DNA of 64,000 nt from Gonocerus acuteangulatus (GCA_946811695.1 OX328123.1:30048322-30112321); one strand, 5' to 3'. Shown: positions 21,285 through 31,430, numbered from the stretch's first letter. Notes: a model not told the origin generated them from the letters alone. Numbers and translations are program-made.

Positions 21285-23750
21285 ATGATGAATTCACTGG
21301 GACCCTGCCAACGTGCTCCAAAGGAGGCAAAAATCACTATTAACCGCATCTCCAAGTTCTCCAAGAACCTTGTCAAGAAGAAAGAGGGCTTGATTTTTCT
21401 GCTAAAATGTAAGTCCAACAATTTCTTACCAAAACACATTAGAACCTCAACCAACCATATCAACCCGTGCGACCTGAACTCCCCTGTTCAAAAACAACTT
21501 GCAACAGCGAAACTCCATTTCCAGAAAAAATTACTCAATATAGAAATAGCCAATTTAAACTGTGAAATTAAAAATTTAGAAACATTGTTAGAGTCACACT
21601 TTAATATCTTAAGAGGGTTAGTTGACCAGGACCTGTTTAATGACATATCCAACTTTATTTCAAACATTTGTAATAGTTTAAAATCGAAGTTAAAAATGAA
21701 TCTTTTCCAAAAATTTAATAAAACTCGCCAGAATCACGTTCACCGCCCCATCGGTGACGAAAACTGGGTAAAAAACATCTCCTCGGTCAACGTCCCCCCT
21801 CAGGTTAACAACATACTTTGTTTAGGAGAAAAATTTTCTTTACCTCCTACACCAGGTATTGTTGTTCCCAAAATAATTACCGATGTAGAATACATACTAC
21901 AAACCGTTCCTTGTAAAGAGGAAGACCAAACCCGCTCTAAAGTAGTTAATAGCATCACCAATTTCTTACAAATTCCTTCTCCCAGCCACTCCCACCTTTC
22001 CACTGAATTTTACAAAGACCTAAAACACACCAAAACTTTCTTACGGACACATGAACAACATATAATATGTACTAAATCCGACAAGGGAAACACGACCGTC
22101 ATCATGGACAGAACAGAATACAACGAAAAAATGACCAACTTATTCAACGACACCAATACATACTTACCCATTCCTAAGGACATTACGAAAATACAAGAAC
22201 GAAAATTCAACGAACACATTCACAAACTTTTTAACTCTAACGAAATCGACAAATCCACTAAGACCTTCTTAATTTCCCACAATTCCCTCCCACCGCGTGC
22301 CTATGGCCTCCCCAAAATCCACAAACCTGGTAATCCCCTTCGTCCCATCATTGCCAATATAGATTCTCCCTCTTCCAGCCTCAGTAAATTTCTTCTTCCC
22401 TCATTACAAATACTTAGCCATAATAATCCCTATGATATAAAAAATTCTTTTGACCTAATTTCTAAATTATCCAACCTAACCATTCCCCACGGCCACATTT
22501 TAGTTTCCATTGATGCCACATCCTTATTCACTAACGTCCCACTAGCCAAAACGCTAGAAATTATCGAAAACCATTGGCCCACCCTCCACCTCCATAGCCC
22601 TCTATCCTTTGATCTGTTTATAGAAAGTCTAAAACTTTGTGTTAACAGCGGTTTTTTTAAATATGATGAGAAATTCTATAAACAAATTGAAGGTCTAGCC
22701 ATGGGCAACTGTCTTGCACCCGATTTATCCTCAATCCTTCTCAACGATCTTCTCAACTCCCTCGTCCCACAGTTTCCCCATGACATCTCATTCATCTGCA
22801 AATACGTAGACGATCTTTTGCTGATGATTAACCCAAACAGACTAACAGACATACTTACCTGTTTCAATTCCTTTTACCCTAGGCTTCAATTTACAGTCGA
22901 AATAGAACAGGACAGACAGCTCCCATACTTGGACATCTTACTAATTAGACAGACTGACGGTACTATTATTACTGACTGGTACACAAAACCCACATACTCG
23001 GGACGGTTACTTAATTTTCATTCATCCCATCCTTACCACCTCAAGATTAATGTAGCCAGAAATCTCCTTCGCCGAGTCCTCTCCCTATCCCATGCTTCCT
23101 TCCACAATAAAAATATTAATATCGCCTCAGATATATTGGCACGCAACCAATTTCCCCCCAACCTCATAAAATCCCTTGTTAAAAAAGTAAAATCCCAACC
23201 TTCCAGCACTATCTCTCCCAATTCTTCCCTAACTCCCAGTTCCCAAATGTTCCGATCTCTACCATTTACACCTGGACTGACTGATAAACTTACAAAGACA
23301 ATTAAAAAATCCTACCCTTCCCTAAACTTTGGTTTGAAAACTACCAACAAACTCAAAACCCTCTACACCAAACTCAAAGATCCCATCCCTTTTGAACATA
23401 CAACCCGATGTGTTTACCAAGTCCCTTGCCAAACCCCTTCCTGTAATGGTGTATACATAGGAGAAACCATAAATGACATTCACTCACGTCTTACACAACA
23501 TAAACGAACCATCACTAATAAAGAAATAGATAAATCTGCACTTGCAAAACACGCCATTACACAAAAACACACTTTTAACTTCGACGACACGAAAATTCTT
23601 TCTACACAACGTAACAAAAAAAGACTACAGATCTCGGAATGTGTACACATAAACTTAAACAAAAACAATATAAATTACAAAACTGACCAACAAGGCATTT
23701 CTCCTATGTACGCTAATATTTTCCAAATACTCGCCCGACCACCTACCTAG
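21285..23750 (+). CDS. Penelope-like reverse transcriptase with GIY-YIG endonuclease, intact
   Basis: An 821-residue protein expected to copy element RNA into a nicked chromosomal target. Residues ~1-230: basic, helical N-terminal region (FSKNLVKKKEGLIFLLK; LETLLESHFNILRG). The RT follows: DKGNTTVIMD at 266, YGLPKIHKPGNPLRPI at 340, SIDATSLFTNVP with catalytic Asp410, GLAMGNCLAPD at ~471, YVDD at 507-510, then LPYLDILLIR and WYTKPTYSGR. C-terminal GIY-YIG endonuclease: VYQVPC at 710 with Cys715 and Cys720, GVYIGET at 722, then an R-L-T-Q-H helix. The start ATG overlaps the terminal tail of the pseudo-LTR. The length is typical of endonuclease-positive Penelope elements. All motifs are present with no frameshift, so it may be functional; the clade (Penelope/Poseidon-like) is not settled. 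Confidence 0.93.
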   Translation: MMNSLGPCQRAPKEAKITINRISKFSKNLVKKKEGLIFLLKCKSNNFLPKHIRTSTNHINPCDLNSPVQKQLATAKLHFQKKLLNIEIANLNCEIKNLETLLESHFNILRGLVDQDLFNDISNFISNICNSLKSKLKMNLFQKFNKTRQNHVHRPIGDENWVKNISSVNVPPQVNNILCLGEKFSLPPTPGIVVPKIITDVEYILQTVPCKEEDQTRSKVVNSITNFLQIPSPSHSHLSTEFYKDLKHTKTFLRTHEQHIICTKSDKGNTTVIMDRTEYNEKMTNLFNDTNTYLPIPKDITKIQERKFNEHIHKLFNSNEIDKSTKTFLISHNSLPPRAYGLPKIHKPGNPLRPIIANIDSPSSSLSKFLLPSLQILSHNNPYDIKNSFDLISKLSNLTIPHGHILVSIDATSLFTNVPLAKTLEIIENHWPTLHLHSPLSFDLFIESLKLCVNSGFFKYDEKFYKQIEGLAMGNCLAPDLSSILLNDLLNSLVPQFPHDISFICKYVDDLLLMINPNRLTDILTCFNSFYPRLQFTVEIEQDRQLPYLDILLIRQTDGTIITDWYTKPTYSGRLLNFHSSHPYHLKINVARNLLRRVLSLSHASFHNKNINIASDILARNQFPPNLIKSLVKKVKSQPSSTISPNSSLTPSSQMFRSLPFTPGLTDKLTKTIKKSYPSLNFGLKTTNKLKTLYTKLKDPIPFEHTTRCVYQVPCQTPSCNGVYIGETINDIHSRLTQHKRTITNKEIDKSALAKHAITQKHTFNFDDTKILSTQRNKKRLQISECVHINLNKNNINYKTDQQGISPMYANIFQILARPPT

Positions 23751-24249
23751 ATTTTTACCTTGCCCCTTGGGTATCCTTCCATTAACACCTTTTCTCCTTT
23801 CCTGTCATAAAATGTCATAAACATCTGTTTGATCCTACCGCCCGTTTTCCCCCACCTCTTGCTGTTTCCAGTTACATATACCCCTTGCAGATTCCTTTTT
23901 TCCTTAGACACTTTCACAATGGTTACTTAATTGCCAACCTTGGTCTTCCTCTGCCGCTCGGCATTTCCATTGGTATGTAGTATCTTATTTCTTTGTAAAA
24001 TTAATTAATGTTACTATTAGCTACTATATTTGTCATTGGTATATAGTTCTCTTATTTCTTTGTAAAATCAATTAATGTTACTAATTACTATTAAAATCAA
24101 TTACTATACCTATTTTCTTTTTCATTCCAAGAATTTTAAGACGATATGTTCTGTTATAAGTTAAACTGTATCTATAGTTCTGTTACCTATCACAATTATA
24201 AATTTTTCTTGATTGTTTCTGTATTAATTTCTTTTTTTTGTCATTTTAG
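23751..24249 (+). other. 3' UTR of Penelope copy 3
   Basis: Almost identical to the 3' UTRs of copies 1 and 2, including the duplicated ATTGGTAT...CTTATTTCTTTGTAAAAT block and a short T-run before GTCATTTTAG. It differs from copy 2 by single bases (TTACTATACC, ATTCCAAG). Confidence 0.7.
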
Positions 24250-24283
24250 CTGACGAAGGCTACCAATGAGTAGCCGAAACGTC
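24250..24283 (+). ncRNA. Minimal hammerhead ribozyme, copy 3
   Basis: CTGACGA at 24250-24256, stem II 24258-24263 with 24270-24275, loop CAATGA, GAAAC 24276-24280, GTC 24281-24283. Stem I can form CG plus three AU pairs with one mismatch between TTTTAG upstream and CGAAAT downstream. Confidence 0.76.
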
Positions 24284-24386
24284 CGAAATATAGATTTTTT
24301 TAAAACAAAATCATATTGAGGTTTTCTTCAAGTTTCGTTATTGGTGACATCTTCGACAAAGGAGTATTGTTGTGTTTATTTGAATA

Positions 24387-25735
24387 TTTGACCCGGTAAA
24401 CCTGAAGGAGAGCGTCCTCAACACCGATTTTCTTCAAAGTTTGCACTATAACGTATTTTCATGCACTAAACACGAATCCGTTGAAAAAAAATTGTTGTTC
24501 TCAACCAGGAAAGAAGTTATTTAAAAAAAAAGTTCACTGTTATGAAGGTTAGGGAAGAGTGCCTTGGACGACTTTTGGGCATAGAATTCTTTTTATTTCT
24601 GCGAGTTGGATTGACTAGGGGTTTTGATGTTTTCTTGAGCGAGCGGAGTGAGCGGAAACGCATAGCACGTATGCCCAAAAGCGACAGTTTACGACCAAGT
24701 CAGCTACCACAAGGTGAGTCTAAATTTCAATTACACTTCGTCATTAAGGACTATTGCGCAGGCGCGTGTTTACATATAAGCTGTTTACCCCGTCTTTTAT
24801 AACCTCCATAACAGTGAACTTTAGTGCTTAATAACTTCTTTCCTAGTTGCGAGCAACTTTTTTGGTACTTACGTATTAGCGTCAAAGCAGGCTAAAGAGC
24901 CGGATCACAGAGAACTGGATCTACACCGTGTCAGAGATTTGGATCAAGGAGTCAAATCAGATTTCGCCAATATGGCGATGGGATTATCAACGATTTAGGT
25001 TAACTAGAGTTTTGATATAACCTTTAGCTAGCGAAAACGCGTAGCACTTATATTAATCGCATAATTGCTATGCGTTTCCGCTCGCTACGCTCGCTCAAGA
25101 TTATATCTAAACTCTAGTCAATCCAACTCGTTGATAATATAGATCAAGGATGGGTTTTCGCTGGATAATGGACTGATAAACAATTTGGCATCGCTTCGAA
25201 AAAGTAGCTTTCATCCTAGCTATTCTGATATCGCTATCTCGCAAGAAACTGAAATCGCGTAGCAAAAAAACAACAACAACAATTGCGTGGGTAAATAAAG
25301 CACAAATGAATTGCGTTAAAAGGACAAAGGGAACAAGATGGCTACTATAAACACAATAGATGATATCTCTGATAGTGATTGACCAATAGAAATGCGTTAT
25401 CCATGATCCAGATCTCTGAACGAGACACGCCTCTTTAACCTGCTTTGACGCTAATACGTAAGTACCACTTTTTTTTTCAACGGATTCGTGTTTAGTGCAT
25501 CAAAATACGTTATAGTGCAAATTTTGAAGAAAATCGGTGCTGAGGAGTGTCCTCAGCACCTTTGGTCGTTTGTAACCCGCTAACAGTGAACTTTTTTTTT
25601 AAATAACTTCTTTCCTGGTTGAGAACAACAATTTTTTTCAACGGATTCGTGTTTAGTGCATAAAAATAAGTTATAGTGCAAACTTTGAAGAAAATCGGTG
25701 TTGAGGACGCTCTCCTTCAGGTTTACCTTTGACCC
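24387..25735. mobile_element. Foldback DNA transposon, 1333 bp, 8-bp TSD
   Basis: TTTGACCC lies at 24387-24394 and 25728-25735. Between them the ends GGTAAACCTGAAGGAGAGCG and its reverse complement begin inverted repeats of ~150 bp (through ACGAATCCGTTGAAAA and AACCAGGAAAGAAG). Further inverted copies of the same modules occur inside (24800-24850, 25465-25600), together with an inner pair around GCGAGCGGA-TGAGCGGAAACGCATAGCA (~24638) and its mirror (~25068). No transposase is readable. Eight-base TSDs fit hAT, P or Merlin; termini starting GG would suit Merlin better, but the superfamily is open. Confidence 0.8.
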
Positions 25736-25870
25736 GAAGCCAGTCTTTGTGCATCCCACGTAAAGCTAGCTTGACCCGACGCCAGTGTTTACGTCCTAAA
25801 TATTTGTTATTTGTAGACATATCGAGCACTCAGTGTATTTACTGTTTTAAGAATATTTACAATCTTCTTA

Positions 25871-26104
25871 ATGGCTAGTTTTAAATTATTTAGTACTTGT
25901 GAGGAAATATTGGCGGTATTCGCGAGGCAGGAACTGGAAGAAGAGGAATATGTTGGAGAAAGCGATTCAGATTCCTCTTCCTACTGTGTTCTCTTTGATT
26001 TGACGACAAATCACCCATCTCATTTGTACTGTCCGTCATCCAAGCCATATTCTTCATTCGAATTCATGCCAACAGATGAAAAATTAATTCTAACTTATAG
26101 ATGA
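25871..26104 (+). CDS. Short unidentified ORF upstream of a Penelope fragment
   Basis: 77 codons from an ATG, starting MASFKLFSTCEEILAVFARQ, then an acidic/serine stretch (LEEEEYVGESDSDSSS) and a Pro/Ser-rich end. Composition and the acidic N-terminus recall the start of some transposases, but no domain is visible. It ends exactly where the Penelope-like sequence begins, so its 3' part may have been replaced by that insertion. It may be a truncated exon or transposon remnant. Confidence 0.3.
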   Translation: MASFKLFSTCEEILAVFARQELEEEEYVGESDSDSSSYCVLFDLTTNHPSHLYCPSSKPYSSFEFMPTDEKLILTYR

Positions 26105-26868
26105 TAAGAAGTGCTGATAGCCGACTCCCGTTTCTGGACCTGCTCATAGTCAAGGAACCTAGTGGGAGTTTCGGGCATACCGTGTACCGGAAGCCGACGG
26201 CTACTGGGAGATACTTGCACGCCGATTCTCACCACCACCCTGCCCAGAAGAAGGGAGTTATCAAGACGCTGAAACTGAGAGCTCTTAGGCTGTGCAGCAG
26301 CAAGACCTACCTGGACGCGGAACTGACTCACCTCAAGGAGGATTTCCTTAGGAACGGATACGACGCTAAGGAAATCTCTCGGTCTATGAACAGAGTCTTG
26401 AGAAAGCAGCGACAAGGTGGCTGCATAAAGCCGGAGAGAGCTGTGGAAAAGAGGGCAACTTTGCCTTACAAGCGAGGGGTCAGTGAGAAGATTGGCAGGA
26501 TGTTTATGGGACTGGGAGCGGAAGTAGCCTACAAGATGAGCGATTGGCTGGGCCCAGCAAAGGACAAGCAGTGGCTGCAAGATAAGGGTGTCTACCTTCT
26601 TCCGTGTGATTGCGGGACAGTATATGTCGGGCAGACCGGGAAGAAGGTGGCCACAAGGATTGTGCAGCACTGCGCGGATTACCGTCTGAGACGCACGAAA
26701 ACTTCCGCTGTCGCGAGTCACGGGGAGGAGTGCTCCGGACAGATGCTGTTCGACCAGGGTAGCGATGAACGGCGACGATGGACTAGCGCTACAGTCTACT
26801 GGCCGGTTCTGAAACTTCTCCGATCGGACGACAGAAAGCGCCCCGAACAGGACCAGGGATACCAATGA
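26105..26868 (+). pseudogene. Different Penelope-like family: thumb and GIY-YIG fragment, GC-rich
   Basis: About 254 residues in one open frame start just after the YVDD region: SRLPFLDLLIVKEPSGSFGH, VYRKPTATGRYLHADSHHHP. A linker follows, then a GIY-YIG domain: GVYLLPCDCGTVYVGQTGKK with R-I-V-Q-H. It aligns in layout with the last 300 residues of the 21285-23750 ORF but the sequence is very different. The palm of the RT is missing. Codon usage is markedly GC-rich against AT-rich flanks. An ATG at 26101 is fortuitous. The end runs into a (TA)n tract. Confidence 0.8.
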
Positions 26869-26932
26869 GCAAGGAAGGCAGGAGGGAAATATAAAGGACA
26901 CCGCTGGAGAAAGAAGCCGAGGGACCAGAAGA

Positions 26933-26934
<2 letters not shown>

Positions 26935-26994
<60 letters not shown>
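26935..26994. repeat. (TA)n microsatellite
   Basis: About 55 bases of TA directly following the Penelope-like fragment. Confidence 0.95.
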
Positions 26995-26999
<5 letters not shown>

Positions 27000-27229
27000 A
27001 ATTTGAACCACCGTTATTTTCGTTCTCTAGGGGAGGGAGGAACCGCGCTAAAAATAAGACTTAATATATTTGAATCAGATTCACAAAAGTACAGTGGATA
27101 GTTCACACACTCTAGTGGTGAATTATGTTTCGACCCCTAGATCAAGCCACCATGGATGTCACCTATTAGTTATTTTACTTGACCATTCCAGTCATCACGC
27201 TGTGTCATTGTACACTAGTCACATCCATT

Positions 27230-27672
27230 AAGAAGGCCAGGGCCGCCACATGGGGGGGGGGGGGACTGCCGGGTACTGTTGTCCCGGGCCCGGGCGACAT
27301 GGGGGACCGCCCGGGTCCCGCTAATTGGAAAAAAATGTATAGGTCATGAGCTTGCAAAAAGAATGGGGTTTAGAAATATAGACGGGCGTAGCCTATATTT
27401 ATTTGAATTGGATCCCAGAATAGTATATTTCATTAGAAGTCGTAATAAAACTACAAGTACCGAAAGTGACCTTTGCAGCGTCGATTGTCGGCTTTTATTC
27501 TCATTTCGCTCAAAACACAAGATGAAAATAATTTTAAAATGTGCAAAGTCCTACAGCAGAGTACTAGAATTTTCAGTCTGGCTCTGAGAAGGTGGGGGCC
27601 CGGCTCTGAGAAGTGGGGGCCCGTGATCTGGTCCTGGGCCCGGCTCTGAGATGTGGCAGCCCTGAAGAAGGC
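27230..27672. mobile_element. hAT-type MITE, 427 bp, 8-bp TSD
   Basis: AAGAAGGC flanks the element at 27230-27237 and 27665-27672. The ends are CAGGGCCGCCACAT and (reverse-complemented right end) CAGGGCTGCCACAT, one mismatch. The interior is rich in GGGGGCCCGG blocks with an AT-rich core. CAGGG termini with 8-bp duplications are typical of hAT elements. No transposase is present. Confidence 0.85.
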
Positions 27673-28127
27673 AAGTAGAAGTCTCTATGTTTTTTTAAAT
27701 TATTCACATATTTGTTTAATGTTTACAAACATTATCCAATGTACCACATTGCGTATATTAATATTATGATGATTAATGTTTAATATTTTTTGTCGTTCGT
27801 TTATCTGTTTGAGGGATAGTAAGATTTTATCAATCTTCGATGAGTCGTCTTCAAGAGGTTTGGTGTTTCAGGTTCTATATTATTCTTTGGGATCCATGAC
27901 CATGACTAGATCAGATCAACGGATTTTATCCACCACAATTGTCACATTAATAATCCAAAGCCACTTTTAGAAATCAAGTTCATTAACAATATCCTAATTA
28001 GATCTGGTTGATCAGTGCAAAGGTGTCCTAGATGCTTTCTTTGTTTCTGTAAGTAACTATGCGCTATCAATTTGACATTTGTGGGAAACGTTCTTTGGTT
28101 TGACCTACATATACCTATATACCTACA

Positions 28128-28158
<31 letters not shown>

Positions 28159-28186
28159 CAAATTAGCAGATATGCAGTCTCCACTA
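27673..28186. other. AT-rich spacer with poly(T)
   Basis: No gene seen. A T28 run lies at 28128-28155. The sequence just after it (TTAAGCAAATTAGCAGATATGC) is a diverged end of the HINE-like family. Confidence 0.45.
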
Positions 28187-28345
28187 CTCAAATTTGGAGG
28201 AATGAGCTTAGTTATGTACCTCTTGTCAGGGGTGTATATAGGAAATAATTTCGGGGATGGAGCTTATTTCGGGGACACCGGAGGATTCGGATATGGAACA
28301 CTAACAACCTAGAATTTGGAATAGTTAGCCAACTAAAACGCAATT
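28187..28345. repeat. Dispersed repeat fragment
   Basis: GGAATGAGCTTAGTTATG...GGGGTGTATATAGGAAATAA...TTCGGGGA...GAATAGTTAGCCAACTAAAACGC. The reverse complement of parts of this recurs at 32970-33070 and 36700-36800 (GAAATTATTTCCTATATACGCCC). Confidence 0.55.
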
Positions 28346-28456
28346 ACACCAAAAAAAAAAAAAAAAAAAAATTACTGTTGATTAAAAAAAATTATCTTTC
28401 GTTTTGACAAAGTATTTTTGCGCTCAATTTGATCGAAATCGGACAAATATACCGAT

Positions 28457-28679
28457 ATATCGCACTAGTATTTCTAAAGTGACACAACTCAAAATTCGGC
28501 GGTTTTCAGTTATGAATATGAAAGACATGGTAAATATCTCTTTATCAACCATCAAACTTGTATGTGCCTAGCTTCAGAGCTTGCATACCAGAGGGCACTT
28601 GTGTCTCATGTCCTGTTTAATGCTATGCCCCGGTAGTTTTATTTTGAGTTGTGTCACTTTAGAAATACTAGTGCGATAT
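28457..28679. mobile_element. Small palindromic element, 39-bp perfect arms
   Basis: 28457-28495 (ATATCGCACTAGTATTTCTA...) and 28641-28679 are perfect reverse complements with a 145-base loop. It is non-coding; TSD is not evident. The perfect arms suggest a recent or gene-converted MITE. Confidence 0.8.
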
Positions 28680-28761
28680 GTAATTACCTGTTATTAAAGA
28701 TCAACGCCGTAAAGGGAAGATTGAATCACGCTAAATGAGTCATAACACGAATAAAATAAGT

Positions 28762-29747
28762 AAAAGTCCGTCACGCAGGAGCTGCATAACTAAGCACTTT
28801 CCTCAGAATTTTTGTAGTGTTGACTACATTACTGAATAATTGGCTGTAAATAACCTATATAAATAAAATAAAAACGTGAATAGTTCTGCTCATTTACATT
28901 TCTTATGAGAACTGTTCAATTATTAATTTAGTAAATAATTTGTTTCCAGAGTTATGTTAATGCAAGATTCTGTACAACTTAATAAATACACAAAAACTTC
29001 ATTTTCCGTCTTTTGATCTGACGCAGGAACAGGATACAGTCCCCCTAGTGGGAGATAGCGCTCCTCGCGGCGCCTTTGGGAACCTACGTCTGGCCGGCTA
29101 ATTCTAATGAAACAGAGTTTAAAGTAAACCCTCCTTTCCAATAGACCGATTTACTTCATTTTTACAACACTTCTTTCTCATGAGATACCCATGACGTATA
29201 CCGCGTTGCGTTACAATATAGCAGGAATTACGACCGGTATGAGTATAATAGTACTTTATGTCCGGAGTAAACCCCCCTTCCAAATAACCCGATTTAGTTT
29301 ATTTTTACAACCCATTTTTCTCTGTTTATTACCACCACGAATACCGAGTTTCGTTTAAATGTAACAAAAACTACGGCTGGTAGTGGCAAATTGGTAATAT
29401 GGGTCCGGAGTAAACCCCCCCTCCTAATAAACCGATTTAGTTTATTTTTACAAAGTATGTCTCTCTTTAGATCAACATAACGAATACCGAGTTTCGTTGA
29501 AATATAACAAAAACTACGGCTGGCATGGTCAAAATAGTGTTTTGGGTCCGGGGTAAACCCCCGCTCCCGCTATCGTGTTAACAGACACATTTATATATAT
29601 GCATATATATAGATTTATATAAATTTTAACGGGGATAATTTTTGGTGTCTACTAGGTAGGATCGATGGAGATTTGAAGAAATTTTTCAAAAATTCCGTCA
29701 TGAGTGCAACCTCAATAGCTACTTTCCTTCGGAGGAAAGTGCTAAAA
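28762..29747 (+). mobile_element. HINE/Helentron-like repeat, copy 1 (986 bp)
   Basis: It begins AAAAGTCCGTCACGCAGGAG and ends in a hairpin ACTTTCCT/AGGAAAGT followed by GCTAAAA. Inside are three to four ~141-bp units (GGGTCCGGAGTAAACCCCCC ... CCGAGTTTCGTTGAAATATA ... ACGGCTGG) and a short (TA)n after GTTAACAGACACA. A subterminal AAGCACTTTCCTCAGAA near the 5' end is the inverse of TTAGCACTTTCCTCCGAA at the 3' end. These traits fit Helentron-associated non-autonomous elements. No coding capacity. Confidence 0.65.
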
Positions 29748-29849
29748 TGTATCTAAATATTCACAGTTATAATGCGCTGAATATCTCAGCTAAATACATT
29801 GTAAACAAGTTTCAGAATTAACACACTGTCCGTTTTTTACCTGGAAGCA

Positions 29850-30110
29850 TAAAGTAAATAAGGGGGCTCCCCCCCCCCGAAATTTAGATTTTAACGGTAA
29901 TGTGTTATAAAAACCTTAAAAATAAATTAAATAAGATCAATTAGTTCAGAAAAAAATAATGTTTTGGGCTGTAATAGTGTTTTAATTATTTTTTTACGGC
30001 GCATCGACTTTTAGGCCTTTAGCACCGACATCCAGGGTGAAGCGAGGAATTTTCCCAACGAGCCGTGCGGTGAGAAAATTCCTGCCACCGCATTTTAACG
30101 TCCAATGGAC
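29850..30110 (-). repeat. C-rich dispersed repeat plus SINE 3' end fragment
   Basis: 29860-29990 (CTCCCCCCCCCCGAAATTTAG...) matches 36580-36700. From 29990 the minus strand carries the SINE tail (...GATGTCGGTGCTAAAGGCCTAAAAGTCGATGCGCCGTAAAA), shared with 33418-33610 and the 5S SINE at 40333. Confidence 0.6.
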
Positions 30111-31430
30111 AAAAATCTAAATTTTTGTTTTCTTATATTTAATTTTTAATCCTCTACCTAAGTTTAGATACTATTCAAGGAACTAAAATCGTATAAAACT
30201 AATAAATATTAGTTTTATTTTGATCAACGAACACATTAGCAGTATTATAAACTAGGAAAAGTCTTTAAAACCTGTTTCATACCAACAATACCAACAATCG
30301 AGAGAGGTGAGCCTCTCTCGTTGAAGATAGGACGGTGTTTTTATTGGGTGATCCTATGGAAATTACGTCAAAACTATTCCTTTTTTATCTGATGTAATTG
30401 ATTATGGATAATTACTCCCTTATTATTTATCCTGAATTATTCTTCATTGATCTTTGACATTATTCTTAAGTACAAAATTTTGATAGACTTCAGCAAAAAA
30501 ACTTCATCTGAACACGTCTCAAGTTTTTTAGAGCTTTAAGTTTACCTCAAGTATAATGTACTGAGGGCAATTTAGTTTGCCGAAACTTGCCGATTCCAAA
30601 GATTTTTATTTTTAGATCCATCACATAATACAATTTATTTTTTCTTCCAAATTTGGAAAAATGAGGATACATCCAAGAAAACGGTATTAATCCTTGGGCT
30701 AATGATTCAATTTAATCTGCATGATACTCCTAAAGAAATATTAAGCAATATTAAAAAGACTGCCAGATTAGTCCTATAATGTATGTAAAAAGTCCGATTC
30801 GCAGGAACTGCATCATCTTAGCGCGGTTACGTACATCTCGAAGAAATGGAATAGATTAGCATCACAAATCACAGGAAACTGACAGTAGCCAACTTACACA
30901 GAAGCGGATAATTCTTAATATGTATAAGTCAATACAATTATGTACTGAAAACGTACTTATTCTTCGACTACTGCTGAGAAGGCTCTATTCTAAACAACCA
31001 AAAATTCGTTGTCATTTTAAGTATCTTGTTTTACTAGCAAATTCGTTTTACTGTTATAATCAACTGTAAATATGTGCTTCATGGCGAATAAAATTCCATT
31101 CTGTCGTGGGTTAAATCTTTCTATAAAATAAGAAATAACGATAACTTCAGTTGGAGGCTATGAGGAAGGTTATATAGATAGGAGAATTCAAAACAAACTA
31201 CGTCATCATGATTAGCCACTGCCATCATGATTACCACAGCCACTCCAAACTTATTACCTTTCACCGTGTCTTAGCTTATTTTACTACAATACTAATTTTA
31301 CTGATAAATGCAATTTAAAAAAAGAATCAACCAATTAAAAAGTGAGATAAACAGAGAGAAAAACCCTTTCAAAACAACAAAACAAACACTTTTTAAGTTT
31401 TAAGCGCTTATGTCTCTGATTGACGTTGCC
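30111..31430. other. No gene seen
   Basis: AT-rich sequence with a short hairpin (GAGAGAGGTGAGCCTCTCTC, ~30301) and a fragment at 30785 (AAGTCCGATTCGCAGGAACTGC) that is a diverged end of the AGTCCG...CAGGAGCTGC repeat family. Confidence 0.5.

Larger units (their letters stand above)
21172..24320 (+). mobile_element. Penelope copy 3, full-length coding copy
   Basis: The 5' pseudo-LTR part starts at GAAACGTC (21172-21179), the distal half of the hammerhead. It runs through the poly(T)/AAAACAAAATCATATTGAGG block to the tail whose ATCATCATG supplies the ORF start. The 821-codon ORF, 3' UTR, complete hammerhead and ~40 bp of 3' pseudo-LTR follow. The 3' end stops at TTGAGG, about 95 bp short of the complete terminus seen at the left ends. 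Confidence 0.87.
19388..24331. mobile_element. Penelope-like composite: head-to-head pair of copies 2 and 3, one insertion
   Basis: GTTTTCTTCAA occurs at 19388-19398 and 24321-24331, immediately outside a left minus-strand copy (19399-~21171, 5'-truncated) and a right plus-strand full-length copy (~21172-24320). The inner junction is within the hammerhead: RT sequence ...GACTTTCTATA runs directly into GAAACGTC. Because one 11-bp duplication encloses both copies, the pair probably entered as a single event. The two halves differ at a few 3'-UTR positions, so they need not come from the same RNA. Confidence 0.87.

Noticed and set aside
24542..24802. 86-codon ORF in the foldback transposon
   Set aside because: It runs through inverted-repeat modules (SERSERKR from GAGCGAGCGG repeats); no transposase motif.
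26095..27000. 301-codon open frame on the minus strand
   Set aside because: It is the shadow of the Penelope-like coding sequence on the other strand plus a (TA)n tract; the plus frame has RT-thumb and GIY-YIG motifs, the minus frame none.
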